This document shows, one piece after another, positions 6,117 to 6,876 of a stretch of DNA of 6,876 nucleotides. The translations under genes and the position numbers were made by a program. This DNA is from Myxococcales bacterium. GTDB lineage: Bacteria; Myxococcota; Myxococcia; Myxococcales; Anaeromyxobacteraceae. Location: contig JAJYAW010000151.1 of NCBI GenBank assembly GCA_021779335.1, forward strand, positions 1 through 6,876. The letters are read 5' to 3'. The notes under the pieces were generated by a model. That model was not told the DNA's origin. It worked only from the letters and a program-made list of their open reading frames with translations, and did not search any database. The first letter of the stretch is position 1. Each line of letters begins with the position of its first letter.

Positions 6117-6656
6117 GTGGCGAAGGCCGCCCTCGACGCGCTCTCCGCCTGGGCCGTCCCGCTGCTGCTGGCGGGCATCCCCCTCTACGCCCTGACGCGC
6201 CGGGTGAAGGTCTACCCGGCCTTCCTGGAGGGGGCCAAGGCCGGCTTCGAGACCGGGGTGCGCATCATCCCGCCGCTGGTGGCGGTCATGGTGGCGCTGG
6301 GGATGCTGCGGGCGTCCGGCGCGCTCGACGCGCTGGCCGACCTGCTGGCGCCGGTCCTGGGGCCCCTCGGGGTGCCGGCCTCGGTGCTGCCGCTCGTGGT
6401 CATCCGGCCCATGTCCGGCGGCGGGGCGCTCGGCGTGGTGGGCGACGTGCTCCGCAGCGACGGACCGGACTCCTACGCCGGCCGGCTCGCCTCGGTGATG
6501 TGCGGCTCCACCGAGACCACCTTCTACGTGCTGGCCGTCTACTTCGGCGCGGCGGGGGTCACGAGGTACCGGCACGCCCTGCCGGCCGCGCTCCTGGCCG
6601 ACCTGGCCGGCATGGCGGCGGCGCTGGTGGTGGTGCGGCTGTTGTTCGGGGGGTGA
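6117..6656 (+). CDS. spmB: Spore maturation protein B homologue (nucleoside-recognition/Gate domain membrane protein)
   Basis: A 179-residue membrane protein, essentially the length of Bacillus SpmB (about 178). Conserved segments are LEGAKAGFETGVRIIPPLVA (37-56), VVIRPMSGGGALGVV (94-108), DGPDSYAGRLASVM (115-128) and CGSTETTFYVLAVYFG (129-144), the most recognisable SpmB stretch. Helices lie at about 8-25, 50-65, 80-97, 133-147 and 155-176. It starts with GTG at 6117, only 3 bases after the spmA stop, so the pair is surely co-transcribed and probably translationally coupled. The two proteins presumably form one membrane complex (family-based inference). An inverted repeat follows the stop codon, suggesting the transcript ends there. 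Confidence 0.93.
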   Translation: MAKAALDALSAWAVPLLLAGIPLYALTRRVKVYPAFLEGAKAGFETGVRIIPPLVAVMVALGMLRASGALDALADLLAPVLGPLGVPASVLPLVVIRPMSGGGALGVVGDVLRSDGPDSYAGRLASVMCGSTETTFYVLAVYFGAAGVTRYRHALPAALLADLAGMAAALVVVRLLFGG

Positions 6657-6729
6657 GCGGCCTCGCCGGCGCGGCCCGCCGGGCCCGCGGGGGCCCCGGC
6701 TGGCCGCGGCGCCGGGGCGCGCCGGCCGC
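6657..6729 (+). terminator. GC-rich inverted repeat after spmB, possible terminator
   Basis: CCGGCGCG (6666-6673) is perfectly complementary to CGCGCCGG (6718-6725). The outer GCGG (6657-6660) can also pair with CCGC (6726-6729) across a bulge. The enclosed region contains further GC-rich self-complementary stretches. It begins immediately after the spmB stop and ends 55 bases before the next gene. There is no T-run, so it is not a classic intrinsic terminator. Confidence 0.3.
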
Positions 6730-6784
6730 TAGGGATGGCCCGGACCGTCGAGCCCGAGAGCCACCCCTCAGCCGGAGCAGCGCC

Positions 6785-6876
6785 ATGTCCCCCGTCTCCC
6801 CCTTCCAGCCCACCACCCTGGGCCCCCGCGTCCTCCGCAACCGGCTCGTCATGTCCCCCATGACGCGCAGCCGCGC
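6785..6876 (+). CDS. NADH:flavin oxidoreductase / alkene reductase of the Old Yellow Enzyme family (N-terminal part only)
   Basis: The first 30 complete codons are in the window; the gene runs off the right edge, and full-length members have about 350-370 residues. The start reads SPFQPTTLGPRVLRNRLVMS, then PMTRSRA. This is the conserved opening of Old Yellow Enzyme/NemA-type FMN proteins, in which the family pattern is F-P-L-G-P-L-N-R-(I/V)-V-M-A-P-M-T-R-x-R and the loop helps bind FMN. These enzymes reduce activated C=C bonds using NAD(P)H. A Ser stands where Ala usually precedes PMTR. The ATG at 6785 has CGGAG 7 bases upstream. The gene lies 128 bases after spmB, so it may have its own promoter. 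The subfamily cannot be decided from this piece. Confidence 0.88.
   Translation, partial: MSPVSPFQPTTLGPRVLRNRLVMSPMTRSR

Noticed and set aside
5463..6575. 370-codon minus-strand frame opposite spmA-spmB
   Set aside because: His/Arg/Gly-rich antisense shadow of two clearly recognised genes.
6559..6861. 100-codon minus-strand frame across the spmB end and flavin reductase start
   Set aside because: Arg/Pro/Gly-rich antisense frame through an inverted repeat; no recognisable motif.

Overview
The window is very GC-rich, nearly every codon ends in G or C, and reading frames stay open by chance on both strands. Together with the gene content (a myxobacterial-looking outer-membrane barrel protein, a Gram-negative lipoprotein, SpmA/SpmB homologues), this suggests a Myxococcota chromosome, most likely near Anaeromyxobacter. 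That placement is an inference from composition and protein style; no search was run.

Layout. Four complete genes lie on the minus strand and, in transcription order, run from about 5463 down to 224: a transglutaminase-like lipoprotein, methylmalonyl-CoA epimerase (mce), an outer-membrane beta-barrel protein, and argininosuccinate lyase (argH). The barrel gene and argH are separated by only 2 bases and look translationally coupled. A plausible promoter (TTGACC, 17 bases, TGTATG) sits just upstream of the barrel gene. The two gaps flanking mce are G-rich on the plus strand and share an identical 14-base motif; the gap between the lipoprotein gene and mce is a strong G-quadruplex candidate. On the plus strand, divergent from the lipoprotein gene across 59 bases, lies a spmA-spmB pair. 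A GC-rich inverted repeat follows, then the first 30 codons of an Old Yellow Enzyme family NADH:flavin oxidoreductase, cut off by the window end.

The left edge is the odd part. Directly behind argH, on the same strand and overlapping its stop codon as GTGA, is an open frame encoding the C-terminal part of a Kef-type cation:proton antiporter. It begins in the middle of the regulatory RCK/TrkA-N domain. The transporter domain and the nucleotide-binding glycine motif cannot be present, because argH occupies the upstream DNA. The fragment looks more alphaproteobacterial than myxobacterial, so the junction is either a recombination or transfer scar or an assembly chimera.

Working together: argH performs the last step of arginine synthesis, and mce links propionyl-CoA breakdown to succinyl-CoA. 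SpmA/SpmB are paired membrane proteins. The lipoprotein and the barrel protein are envelope proteins of unknown detailed role. No mobile element, CRISPR array, tRNA or rRNA was seen. Apart from the left edge, this looks like core chromosome.
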